Shown here one piece after another: positions 35,538 to 44,609 of a stretch of 64,000 bases of DNA (position 1 is its first letter; the number at the start of each line of letters is the position of its first letter). Under the pieces are notes generated by a model. That model searched no databases and was not told the origin of the DNA. It saw only the letters and a program-made list of their open reading frames with translations. The stretch lies in assembly GCF_042657065.1 (NCBI RefSeq), contig NZ_JBHSNF010000001.1:1178001-1242000 (forward strand). The letters run 5' to 3'. Source of the DNA: Rhodanobacter ginsengisoli (GTDB lineage: Bacteria; Pseudomonadota; Gammaproteobacteria; Xanthomonadales; Rhodanobacteraceae). Position numbers and translations under genes: made by a program.

Positions 35538-38126
35538 TCAGGAAAGCGCCTTGAGGCGGTAGAGCTCGGCCAGGGCATCGCGTGGCGTCAACGTGTCGGG
35601 GTCGAGTTCGGCCAGCCGTGTCTCCAGCGCCGATGGAACGGGCGGCGCGAACAGTCCAAGCTGCGGGGAACTTTCCTGCCGTCGCGGCGTGGCGCCGCCG
35701 GGGTGCATGCCTTTCTCCAGCTCGGCCAGGGTGCGCCGCGCATCGGCGATCACCGACTTCGGCAGGCCGGCCAGCGCGGCCACCTGCAGGCCGAAGCTGC
35801 GGTTGGCCGGACCCTCCTTCACCGCGTGCATGAACACCAGTTGCTCGCCATATTCCACCGCATCGAGATGCACGTTGGCGATGCTGGCGTACTCGTTGGC
35901 CAGCTCGGTCAGCTCGAAGTAATGCGTGGCGAATAGCGTGTAGGCGCGGCTGTTGCGGGCCAGGTGCACGGCGGCGGCGCGGGCCAGCGACAGGCCGTCG
36001 TAGGTGCTGGTGCCGCGACCGACTTCGTCCATCAGCACCAGACTGTCGGCAGTGGCGTTGTGCAGGATGTTGGCAGTCTCGCTCATCTCCACCATGAAGG
36101 TCGACTGGCCACGCGACAGGTCGTCGCCGGCGCCGATGCGGGTGAAGATGCGGTCGATCGGGCCGATCACCGCGCGCGCGGCCGGCACGTAGCTGCCGAT
36201 ATGCGCGAGCAGCACGATCAGCGCGTTTTGCCGCATGTAGGTGGACTTGCCGCCCATGTTCGGGCCGGTGATCACCAGCATGCGGCGATCATCGTCCAGG
36301 CGCAGGTCGTTCGGCTCGAATGGCTCGTCGCGGACCTTCTCCACCACCGGATGGCGGCCGCGCTCGACGTGGATGCCGGCCTCGTCGGTGAGTTCGGGTG
36401 CACTCCAGTCCAGCGCCTCGGCCCGTTCGGCCAGGGTGGCGAGCACGTCGAGCTCGGCGATCGCGGCGGCAGCGGCCTTCAGCGGTTCGAGTTTTCCGGT
36501 GAGCGTGTCGAGCAGGGCCTCGTACAACGCACGCTCGCGCATCAGCGAGCGCTCCTTCGCCGACAGCACCTTGTCCTCGAAGGTCTTCAGTTCCTCGGTG
36601 ATGTAGCGCTCGGCGTTCTTGGTTGTCTGCCGGCGCGTGTAGTGGGTGGGCGCCTTGTCGGCCTGGCCCTTGCTGATCTCGATGTAGTAGCCGTGCACGC
36701 GGTTGTAGCCGACCTTGAGCGTGCCGATGCCGCTGGCGGCCTTCTCGCGTTCCTCCAGCTCGACCAGGTACTGGTCGGCATGCGTGGACAGGCGGCGCAG
36801 TTCGTCGAGCTCGGTGTCGTAGCCGTCGGCGATCACGCCGCCGTCGCGCTGCAGCACCGGTGGCTGCGGCACGATCGCACGAGCGAGCAGGGTGGCCGTG
36901 TCGGCGTGGTCGCCGATGCGCTCGACCAGGGCGTGGAGGAGCGGGCTGTCCAGATCGCCGATGCGATCCCTCAGCTCCGGTGCCGCCAGCAAGCCGTCGC
37001 GCAGGGTGGATAGGTCGCGCGGGCGCGCCGAGCGCAGCGCCACACGGGCCAGGATGCGCTCCAGGTCGCCGATGCCGCGCAGCAGTTCGCGCAGGCTGTC
37101 GTAACGGCGGGTGTCGATCAGTGTGCCGATGGCCTGGTGCCGGCGCCGCAGCAGGTCGCGCGAGCGCAGCGGACGATTGAGCCAGCGGCGCAGCAGGCGC
37201 GCGCCCATCGGCGTCACGGATTCGTCCAGCACGCCCAGCAGGGTGTGCTCGGTGCGGCCGCTGGGGTGGGTATCCAGCTCCAGGTTGCGGCGGGTGGCCG
37301 CGTCCAGCGCGATGGTTTCGCCGGCGCTTTCCACGGCCATGCCGGTGAGGTGCGGCAGCGCACTCTTCTGGGTCTCCTCGACGTAGCCGAGCAGGCAGCC
37401 GGCGGCGGCGATCGCCAGCGGAAGATTGTCGACGCCGAAGCCGCCCAGATCGCGGGTGCCGAAGAAGCGGTTCAGTTCGCGCCGTGCCGCATCCCCGTCG
37501 AAATGCCATGGCGGGCGCTTGCGCAGGCCGGGCAGGTTGCCCACCAGCTTCGGCCACGCCACGTCCTCGCCGACCAGGGTCTCGGCCGGCTGCAGGCGCG
37601 CCAGTTCGGCCGCCAGCGCTTCGGCGTTCGGGACCTCGCTGAGCAGGAAGCGGCCGCTGGACAGGTCGACCCAGGCCAGCCCGTGCGCACCGTGCGCGCC
37701 GGCCGCGATCGCCAGCAGCAGGTTGTCGCGGCGATCCTCCAGCAGCGCGGCATCGGTGACCGTGCCGGGCGTGATGATGCGCACCACCTTGCGCTCGACG
37801 ATGCCCTTGGCCAGCGCCGGGTCGCCGATCTGCTCGCAGATCGCCACCGACTCGCCGAGGCGGACCAGCCGCGCCAGGTAGTTTTCGGCGGCGTGATACG
37901 GCACGCCGGCCATCGGGATCGGCGCGCCCGCGGACTGCCCGCGCTGGGTCAGCGTGATGTCGAGCAGTCGCGCCGCCTTGCGCGCGTCGTCATAGAACAG
38001 TTCGTAGAAATCGCCCATCCGGAAGAACAGCAGCACCTGCGGGTGCTCGGCCTTGGCCGCGAGGTACTGACGCATGAACGGCGTGTGTTCGGGAATTTTT
38101 TCGGCGGTGGCGGACCGTTGCTTCAT
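35538..38126 (-). CDS. mutS: DNA mismatch repair protein MutS
   Basis: An 862-residue mismatch-recognition ATPase. The N-terminal mismatch-binding domain carries Phe-Tyr-Glu (GDFYELF, residues 38-44). Connector, lever and clamp domains follow. The ATPase domain has Walker A GPNMGGKST, the STFMVEMSE signature and Walker B LVLMDEVGRGTST. A C-terminal helix-turn-helix and beta-clamp-binding region ends the protein. Length matches family (853 in E. coli). It acts with MutL on replication errors in the cytoplasm. In Xanthomonadales mutS is commonly near pncC and recA, as here, but a kinase fusion gene lies in between. It is divergent from that gene. Confidence 0.98.
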   Translation of the reverse strand: MKQRSATAEKIPEHTPFMRQYLAAKAEHPQVLLFFRMGDFYELFYDDARKAARLLDITLTQRGQSAGAPIPMAGVPYHAAENYLARLVRLGESVAICEQIGDPALAKGIVERKVVRIITPGTVTDAALLEDRRDNLLLAIAAGAHGAHGLAWVDLSSGRFLLSEVPNAEALAAELARLQPAETLVGEDVAWPKLVGNLPGLRKRPPWHFDGDAARRELNRFFGTRDLGGFGVDNLPLAIAAAGCLLGYVEETQKSALPHLTGMAVESAGETIALDAATRRNLELDTHPSGRTEHTLLGVLDESVTPMGARLLRRWLNRPLRSRDLLRRRHQAIGTLIDTRRYDSLRELLRGIGDLERILARVALRSARPRDLSTLRDGLLAAPELRDRIGDLDSPLLHALVERIGDHADTATLLARAIVPQPPVLQRDGGVIADGYDTELDELRRLSTHADQYLVELEEREKAASGIGTLKVGYNRVHGYYIEISKGQADKAPTHYTRRQTTKNAERYITEELKTFEDKVLSAKERSLMRERALYEALLDTLTGKLEPLKAAAAAIAELDVLATLAERAEALDWSAPELTDEAGIHVERGRHPVVEKVRDEPFEPNDLRLDDDRRMLVITGPNMGGKSTYMRQNALIVLLAHIGSYVPAARAVIGPIDRIFTRIGAGDDLSRGQSTFMVEMSETANILHNATADSLVLMDEVGRGTSTYDGLSLARAAAVHLARNSRAYTLFATHYFELTELANEYASIANVHLDAVEYGEQLVFMHAVKEGPANRSFGLQVAALAGLPKSVIADARRTLAELEKGMHPGGATPRRQESSPQLGLFAPPVPSALETRLAELDPDTLTPRDALAELYRLKALS

Positions 38127-38586
38127 GGAGATCGTTCTCTGCTGTTGCGGGCGCAGCCGTCAAGGGGCGCGGGTGAAGAGTGGCGTCTGTGCGGCAGGCC
38201 TGTCGCTGCGCGCGGACAGCCTGGCGGGTCACGCCGTGCAAGGCGCTTCGGCAGCTGTCGTCGATGGTCGGGCATGGCATGAACATCGGCGGCACGAGCG
38301 CCAGTGTCTCGGGTACGTCCCTTGTCGAGGGCGGGAGTGTGGATGGTACCGACTTCGGCACGATGGGTGGTTGGCAGCTTGCGGGACCGGCCGAACACGT
38401 CCGGCGCAGGGGGGGGCGGCGGAGCGCCATGAAATCGGCGACTGGAGTGGCGGCGGTACGTGACGAAATCCGCGCAGGGGCTCCTTTTCCCTGCCGCCGC
38501 GGGTCGCCGCGCCAGGCTGAAACATCGATGCGTGTCGCGCATAATGCTCAAGCATTCGCTGCCATTCGCGCCAGAGCCCGAATCCG
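38127..38586. other. 460-bp divergent intergenic region mutS / hybrid kinase
   Basis: No convincing gene is present; short frames here have no family likeness. On the plus strand a promoter-like pair CTGAAA (38517-38522), 17-bp spacer and CATAAT (38540-38545) lies 42 bp before the CheB-CheR-HWE gene and is a plausible start for that transcript. Nothing recognisable is seen in front of mutS. Confidence 0.45.
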
Positions 38587-41500
38587 ATGACGAAAGACTC
38601 CACCCCCAAGGCCAGGCGCAAACCGGCCACGCCGGTGAAAACGCGAAAGACGCGCGCGCCCGGGGCGACGGGCGGGAAGGCCGGCTTGCCGTTAATCGTC
38701 GGCATCGGCGCGTCGGCGGGTGGACTCGAGGCTTTCCGGAGCTTTTTCGCGAACACGCCGGCGGACGGCGATTTCGCCTACGTGCTGGTGCAGCACCTTG
38801 CGCCCCAGCACGTCAGCCTGCTGGCCGAGCTGGTCGGGCGCAGCACCACGATGCCGGTGACCGAGGCCGCCGATGGCGACCGGGTCGAGGCCGGGCATGT
38901 CTATGTGATTCCGCCCGATGCCACCCTGACCATTGCCGACGGCATCCTGCAGGTCAGCAAGCCGGCGCCGCCGCGCGCGCACCGCTGGCCGATCAATGCG
39001 TTCTTCACCTCTCTGGCCGAGGATCAGGGCGATAGCGCGGTATGCATCGTGCTTTCGGGCACCGGCAGCGATGGCGCGCTGGGATTGCGCGCGGTCAAGG
39101 AGCACGGCGGCCTGACCCTGGCCCAGTCCGGCTTCGACCATGTGGCGATGAGCGGCATGCCGGCCAGTGCGGCGTCCACCGGCGTGGTCGACGACATCCT
39201 GCCGGTCGAGGACATGCCTGCGCGCCTGCGCGCCTATCGCAAGCAGATGCTCGCTGCACGCCTGAAGCAGGATGACGACGGTATCCGCCAGGATCTGAGC
39301 GAGCACCTGCAGACCCTGTGGCGCCTGCTGCGCAGCGAGGTGGGTCACGACTTCAGCCAGTACAAGCGCAGTACCCTGCTGCGCCGTATCCAGCGCCGCA
39401 TGCTGGTACAGCAGACCGAGACGGTGCCGGATTACATCAAGCACCTGCAACAGCATCCGCAGGAGTACCAGAACCTGCTCCGCGAAATGCTGATCGGGGT
39501 CACCGGATTCTTCCGCGATCCGCCGGTGTTTGCCGCGCTGCAGGAAAAGGCGATCCCGGCCATGCTGGCCGGCAAGGGCGCCGCGGACGCCTTGCGCGTG
39601 TGGGTGCCCGCCTGCGCCACCGGTGAAGAGGCCTATTCCATCGCGATCTTGCTGTGCGAGGCGATGAGTTCGCAGGCCGGACCGAAGGTGCAGATCTTCG
39701 CTACCGATATCGACGACCGCGCGATCGACGCCGCCCGTGCCGGACGTTTCCGCGGTCCACTGCAGGGGATCTCGCCGGAACGCCAGCAGCGCTGGTTCAC
39801 CAAGGAGGGGGACGATTATTGCGTGGTGAAGCAGTTGCGGGAAATGTGCGTGTTTTCCCCTCACAGCGTGATCAAGGATCCGCCGTTTTCACGACTGGAC
39901 CTGGTCTCGTGCCGCAACCTGCTGATCTACATGAATGCCGACCTGCAGGAGCGCCTGTTCCGGACTTTCCATTACGCACTGCGGCCGGGGGCGTTCCTGT
40001 TGCTCGGGTCATCGGAGAGCGCCAGTCGCGGCGCGGACATGTTCCGGGAAGTGGACAAGAAGTGCCGGCTATATGTTCGTCGCGAAAGCAGTCATGTGCG
40101 TGGTGACGTGACATTTCCGCTTGCCGAGCGGGGCTCGGCGCAGATGTCCGCGCGTGCCACGATCTTCGCGGCGCGCGGCATGGATGACAGCGTCGACCGT
40201 CATGTGCGCCGGGTGCTGGAAAAATACTCGCCGGCCTATGTGGTCGTTGGCAGCAATCATGACGTGCTGCGCTTCGGCGGCGACACCGGGCGCTACCTGT
40301 CGCCATCCACGGGGGCGGCCAGCCTCAATCTGTTCGGGCTCCTGCACAAGCATCTGCGCGAACCGGCCCGCTCCGTCGTGCGCAAGGCGTTCGCCAGCGG
40401 GGAGGTGGTCATCAAGGATGCCCTTTCGATCGAGGCCGATGGCCACCGCCAGCCGCTGCGACTGATTGCCGAGCCGGGCGTGGATGGCGAAGGAGCGGTG
40501 GCGTTTTGCGTGCTGGCGTTCGATGAATCCGGGGCGGCATCGGGATTGGGCGGGACCGCGCCGGACAACCCGTCGTCGGCTGAACTGGCGCGCATCCAGG
40601 CACTGGAATTCGAGCTGGAATCCGCCTACACGCAATTGCACGCCGTGGTCGATCTGCATGAATCGGTCAACGAGGAACTGAAGTCGGCGAACGAGGAATA
40701 TCAATCGGTCAACGAGGAGCTGCAGTCGGCCAACGAGGAACTGGAAACCTCCAAGGAGGAGATGCAGTCGATCAACGAAGAGCTGCAGATCGTCAACGCC
40801 GAGGCCAACAGCAAGAACGAGACGCTGACGCAGCTGAACAGCGATCTGCGCAATCTGCTGGACAGCACCCAGATCGCCACGCTGTTTCTCGACCGGGACA
40901 TGCGCATCGGCAACTACACGCCGGCCATGACCGAGCTGTTCCACCTGCGCGAGGGGGATCGCGGTCGCCCGATCACCGAAATTTCCGCGCGCATCAACTA
41001 TCCCGAGCTGAAACGGGACGTGGCGGACGTATTGCGTCATCTGGGCGTCGTCGAGCACCTCTTGCAGGGATCCGCGGACGAGCCCGCATACCTTCTGCGC
41101 ATGCGGCCCTACCGTACCGTCGACAATGTCATCGACGGCATCGTGCTGACCTTTGTCGACGTCACGCAGAGCCTGCGCCACGAGATCGAGCGCGGACAGC
41201 TGGCGGCCATCGTTGATTCCTCCCGCGACGCCATCATCGGCTACACCCTGGACGACCGGATCAGCAGCTGGAATGCCAGTGCCGAGCGCATCTTCGGCTA
41301 CACGGCGGCGCAGACGATCGGCCGGCCGCTGTCCTTGCTGCTGCCGCCGGATGCTTCAGCGACGTCCATGGACATTTTTGCCGGGGGCAGCCGCGATTCG
41401 CGCCCGACCGAATTCGAGACGATCTGGTGGGCGCGTGGCGGGCGCATGGTTCCGGTGGCGGTCACCAACTCACCGGTGAAGAATGCACAGGGACGGGTCA

Positions 41501-42159
41501 TCGCCGGCTCGCTGACCGCTCGCGACATCGCCGAGCGTCGCCGGTCCGAAAGGCATTCGCGGGTCATGCTCAACGAGCTCGATCACCGGCTGAAAGACAC
41601 CCTGACCAGCATCCAGGCGATCGCGGATCATACGCTGGCCGATGCGCCGGGGCTGCAGGATGCCTTCCTGGCGCGCGTGCGGGCGATGTCCAGCGCGTAC
41701 GAGCTGTTGACCGTGAGCGACTGGCAAGGCGCCGATCTGTCCGCCATCGTCACGGGTGTACTGGCGCCGTACCGGCCCGACGGCGAGCCGGGGCACGAGC
41801 GTGTGCAGGTGCAGGGCGACGAGGTGCTGTTGCTTCCCCGGGCCGCGCTGGCATTGAGCACGGCGCTGCATGAGCTGACCAGCAACGCGGTGAAGCACGG
41901 CGCCCTTTCGGTGCCGCGGGGACGCATCAAGGTGAACTGGAAGACCCACCTGATCGACAATCAGCCATGGCTGCATCTGAGTTGGCACGAGGCCGGAGGA
42001 CCGACGGTGAAGACGCCGAAGCATCGTGGATTCGGTACCCGCCGGATCGCCGACAGCCTGGCGTTCGAGCTCGATGGCAGGGTGGCGCTGGATTTCGTAT
42101 CGACCGGTGTGCGCTGTGCCATCGATCTGCCGCTGGGTGCGCCGGAGAAGAGGCCCTGA
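38587..42159 (+). CDS. CheB-CheR-PAS-PAS-HWE histidine kinase fusion
   Basis: A 1190-residue cytoplasmic signalling protein. In order: CheB methylesterase (about 35-220; Ser in GIGASAGG, His in VQHLAPQH, Asp in GTGSDGALG); CheR methyltransferase (about 235-490; SAM site WVPACATGEEAYS); a linker domain; a coiled coil with repeated NEEL/SANEE heptads (about 675-755); two PAS domains (about 756-858 and 871-985); and an HWE-family kinase (about 990-1185) with LDHRLKDTL, HELTSNAVKHGALS and GFGTRRI. There is no receiver domain on CheB and no membrane span. HWE kinases often drive general stress or light responses; the methyl-transfer domains may be regulatory. No chemotaxis operon is nearby. Confidence 0.9.
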   Translation: MTKDSTPKARRKPATPVKTRKTRAPGATGGKAGLPLIVGIGASAGGLEAFRSFFANTPADGDFAYVLVQHLAPQHVSLLAELVGRSTTMPVTEAADGDRVEAGHVYVIPPDATLTIADGILQVSKPAPPRAHRWPINAFFTSLAEDQGDSAVCIVLSGTGSDGALGLRAVKEHGGLTLAQSGFDHVAMSGMPASAASTGVVDDILPVEDMPARLRAYRKQMLAARLKQDDDGIRQDLSEHLQTLWRLLRSEVGHDFSQYKRSTLLRRIQRRMLVQQTETVPDYIKHLQQHPQEYQNLLREMLIGVTGFFRDPPVFAALQEKAIPAMLAGKGAADALRVWVPACATGEEAYSIAILLCEAMSSQAGPKVQIFATDIDDRAIDAARAGRFRGPLQGISPERQQRWFTKEGDDYCVVKQLREMCVFSPHSVIKDPPFSRLDLVSCRNLLIYMNADLQERLFRTFHYALRPGAFLLLGSSESASRGADMFREVDKKCRLYVRRESSHVRGDVTFPLAERGSAQMSARATIFAARGMDDSVDRHVRRVLEKYSPAYVVVGSNHDVLRFGGDTGRYLSPSTGAASLNLFGLLHKHLREPARSVVRKAFASGEVVIKDALSIEADGHRQPLRLIAEPGVDGEGAVAFCVLAFDESGAASGLGGTAPDNPSSAELARIQALEFELESAYTQLHAVVDLHESVNEELKSANEEYQSVNEELQSANEELETSKEEMQSINEELQIVNAEANSKNETLTQLNSDLRNLLDSTQIATLFLDRDMRIGNYTPAMTELFHLREGDRGRPITEISARINYPELKRDVADVLRHLGVVEHLLQGSADEPAYLLRMRPYRTVDNVIDGIVLTFVDVTQSLRHEIERGQLAAIVDSSRDAIIGYTLDDRISSWNASAERIFGYTAAQTIGRPLSLLLPPDASATSMDIFAGGSRDSRPTEFETIWWARGGRMVPVAVTNSPVKNAQGRVIAGSLTARDIAERRRSERHSRVMLNELDHRLKDTLTSIQAIADHTLADAPGLQDAFLARVRAMSSAYELLTVSDWQGADLSAIVTGVLAPYRPDGEPGHERVQVQGDEVLLLPRAALALSTALHELTSNAVKHGALSVPRGRIKVNWKTHLIDNQPWLHLSWHEAGGPTVKTPKHRGFGTRRIADSLAFELDGRVALDFVSTGVRCAIDLPLGAPEKRP

Positions 42160-42274
42160 CCGCTCGCGTGAATCCGCCGGTGCCGTGAGGGTGCATCTGG
42201 ACAGGCTCGTCCCGAGCGGGTAGAACCGCCGCAGCGCGCGTGCGCTTGGGTTCATTCAGGTCAGGGAGTCTTGC

Positions 42275-42784
42275 ATGGAGTTGTCGTCCGTTCCCACCGA
42301 TGCCGAGTTGCTGGAGCTGGCCGGCGAGGTGGCCAGTGCGGTGCTGCAGCACCGGTTGATGCTGGTCACGGCCGAGTCGTGCAGCGGCGGCTGGATTGCC
42401 AAGACCCTGACCGACCTGCCGGGCAGTTCGGCCTGGTTCGATACCGGCGTGGTGACCTACAGCTACGAGGCCAAGGAGGCGTTGCTCGGTGTCAATCCGC
42501 GGACGCTGGAACTCTCCGGCGCGGTCAGCGAGGAAACCGTGCTCGAGATGGTTTCCGGCGCGCTGGCCCGCTTCGGCGCCGGGGTGGCGGTCGCGGTGAC
42601 CGGGATCGCCGGCCCATCCGGCGGCACGCCGGACAAGCCGGTCGGTACGGTGTGGATCGGCTGGAAGCGCCGCGGCAGGTACGCCCACGCGCAGTTGTTC
42701 CACTTTTCCGGCGATCGCGAGGCGGTGCGGCGGCAGACCGTGGCGGCGGCGCTCATCGGCGTGCGCAAAACACTGACGGAATAA
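42275..42784 (+). CDS. pncC: Nicotinamide-nucleotide amidohydrolase PncC (CinA C-terminal type)
   Basis: A 169-residue stand-alone CinA C-terminal domain. The conserved TAESCSGGWIAK (about residues 34-45), the SSAWFDTGVVTYS region and AVTGIAGPSGGT loop are all present. The enzyme deamidates nicotinamide mononucleotide to nicotinate mononucleotide, salvaging the nucleotide released by NAD-dependent DNA ligase. Its position 136 bp before recA is a widespread gammaproteobacterial arrangement. Confidence 0.95.
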   Translation: MELSSVPTDAELLELAGEVASAVLQHRLMLVTAESCSGGWIAKTLTDLPGSSAWFDTGVVTYSYEAKEALLGVNPRTLELSGAVSEETVLEMVSGALARFGAGVAVAVTGIAGPSGGTPDKPVGTVWIGWKRRGRYAHAQLFHFSGDREAVRRQTVAAALIGVRKTLTE

Positions 42785-42920
42785 CCGGGGTCCGGCCGCC
42801 AGACGGACTTGACCGGTGTGGGATACTGGCCACGCTATCGCGATCCGTCCTGATCGCAGCCCGTGAGATTGGATCCGGGCATCATGCACTCCATTCACAG
42901 CCCAACCGGAATACAAGACG

Positions 42921-43955
<1,035 letters not shown>

Positions 43956-43985
43956 GTCGTGATGGCTGACACCCTCCCGTACTGG

Positions 43986-44020
43986 ACATGGCCCGGCTCG
44001 CCCGGGCCATGTCCGTTTGT
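43986..44020 (+). terminator. Hairpin between recA and recX
   Basis: A perfect 11-bp stem (43986-43996 with 44002-44012) and loop CTCGC, followed by CCGTTTGT. It starts 31 bp past recA. A leaky terminator here would make most transcripts recA-only and let a fraction continue into recX, as known in E. coli. It also argues against a recX start at 43988, which would lie inside the stem. Confidence 0.7.
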
Positions 44021-44026
44021 GTGGTC

Positions 44027-44527
44027 ATGAAGCGCCGTCCCGGTCCGGACGATCCAGCCAGGCCGAAGCGCAGTGCCTACGACAAGGCGCTGGGCCTGCT
44101 GGCTCGTCGCGAGCACTCGCGCAAGGAACTGAAAACCAAGCTGCGCCAGGGCGGCTATGAAGGCGAGGAGACCAGTGCGGCGATCGATCGTCTCGGCGAG
44201 CAGCACTACCAGGACGACGACCGCTTCGCGGAAGTGTTGTTGCGCAGCCGGATTGCCCAGGGCTATGGCCCGGTGCGCCTGCGGGTCGAACTGAAAAGCC
44301 ATGGCGTGGCCGATGCGCGGATCCGCGACTTGCTGGAGCAGGCCGAGGTCGACTGGGACGCTTCCGCGGCGGCCCAGCTGCGCCGCCGCTATGGCGGCGC
44401 GGGCAGCGCGGACCCTGCCGAAAGCGCCCGTCGGGCGCAATTCCTCTTGCGCCGCGGCTTTGCGGCCGCCACAGTACGGAGTGTCACCCACGCCGACGTG
44501 GACGAAGCCGCCGACGATATCCCCTGA
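44027..44527 (+). CDS. recX: Regulatory protein RecX
   Basis: A 166-residue all-helical RecA modulator made of three-helix repeats. The first reads YDKALGLLARREHSRKELKTKL, and the DRFAEVLLRSRIAQGYGPVRLRVEL segment is the family signature. RecX caps and shortens RecA filaments. The start at 44027 (MKRRPGPDD) is chosen because upstream in-frame starts at 43988 and 44009 lie in the recA-recX hairpin. The next gene, alaS, begins 82 bp downstream. Confidence 0.93.
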   Translation: MKRRPGPDDPARPKRSAYDKALGLLARREHSRKELKTKLRQGGYEGEETSAAIDRLGEQHYQDDDRFAEVLLRSRIAQGYGPVRLRVELKSHGVADARIRDLLEQAEVDWDASAAAQLRRRYGGAGSADPAESARRAQFLLRRGFAAATVRSVTHADVDEAADDIP

Positions 44528-44609
44528 AATCCATGCTTCACGGATGATGGATGGTCTGATCGAGTGGCTGCCCCGGTGTGGTCTCCTTACGCCAGCCATC
44601 ACGATACGC

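Noticed and set aside
38180..38590. A 136-codon plus-strand frame in the mutS/kinase gap.
   Set aside because: It has no recognisable domain or ribosome-binding site, overlaps a better promoter candidate, and has composition like non-coding GC-rich DNA.
42785..42920. A LexA (SOS) operator before recA.
   Set aside because: Expected, but no sequence in the gap matches a LexA box that I could defend. The lineage-specific motif would need a genome-wide comparison.
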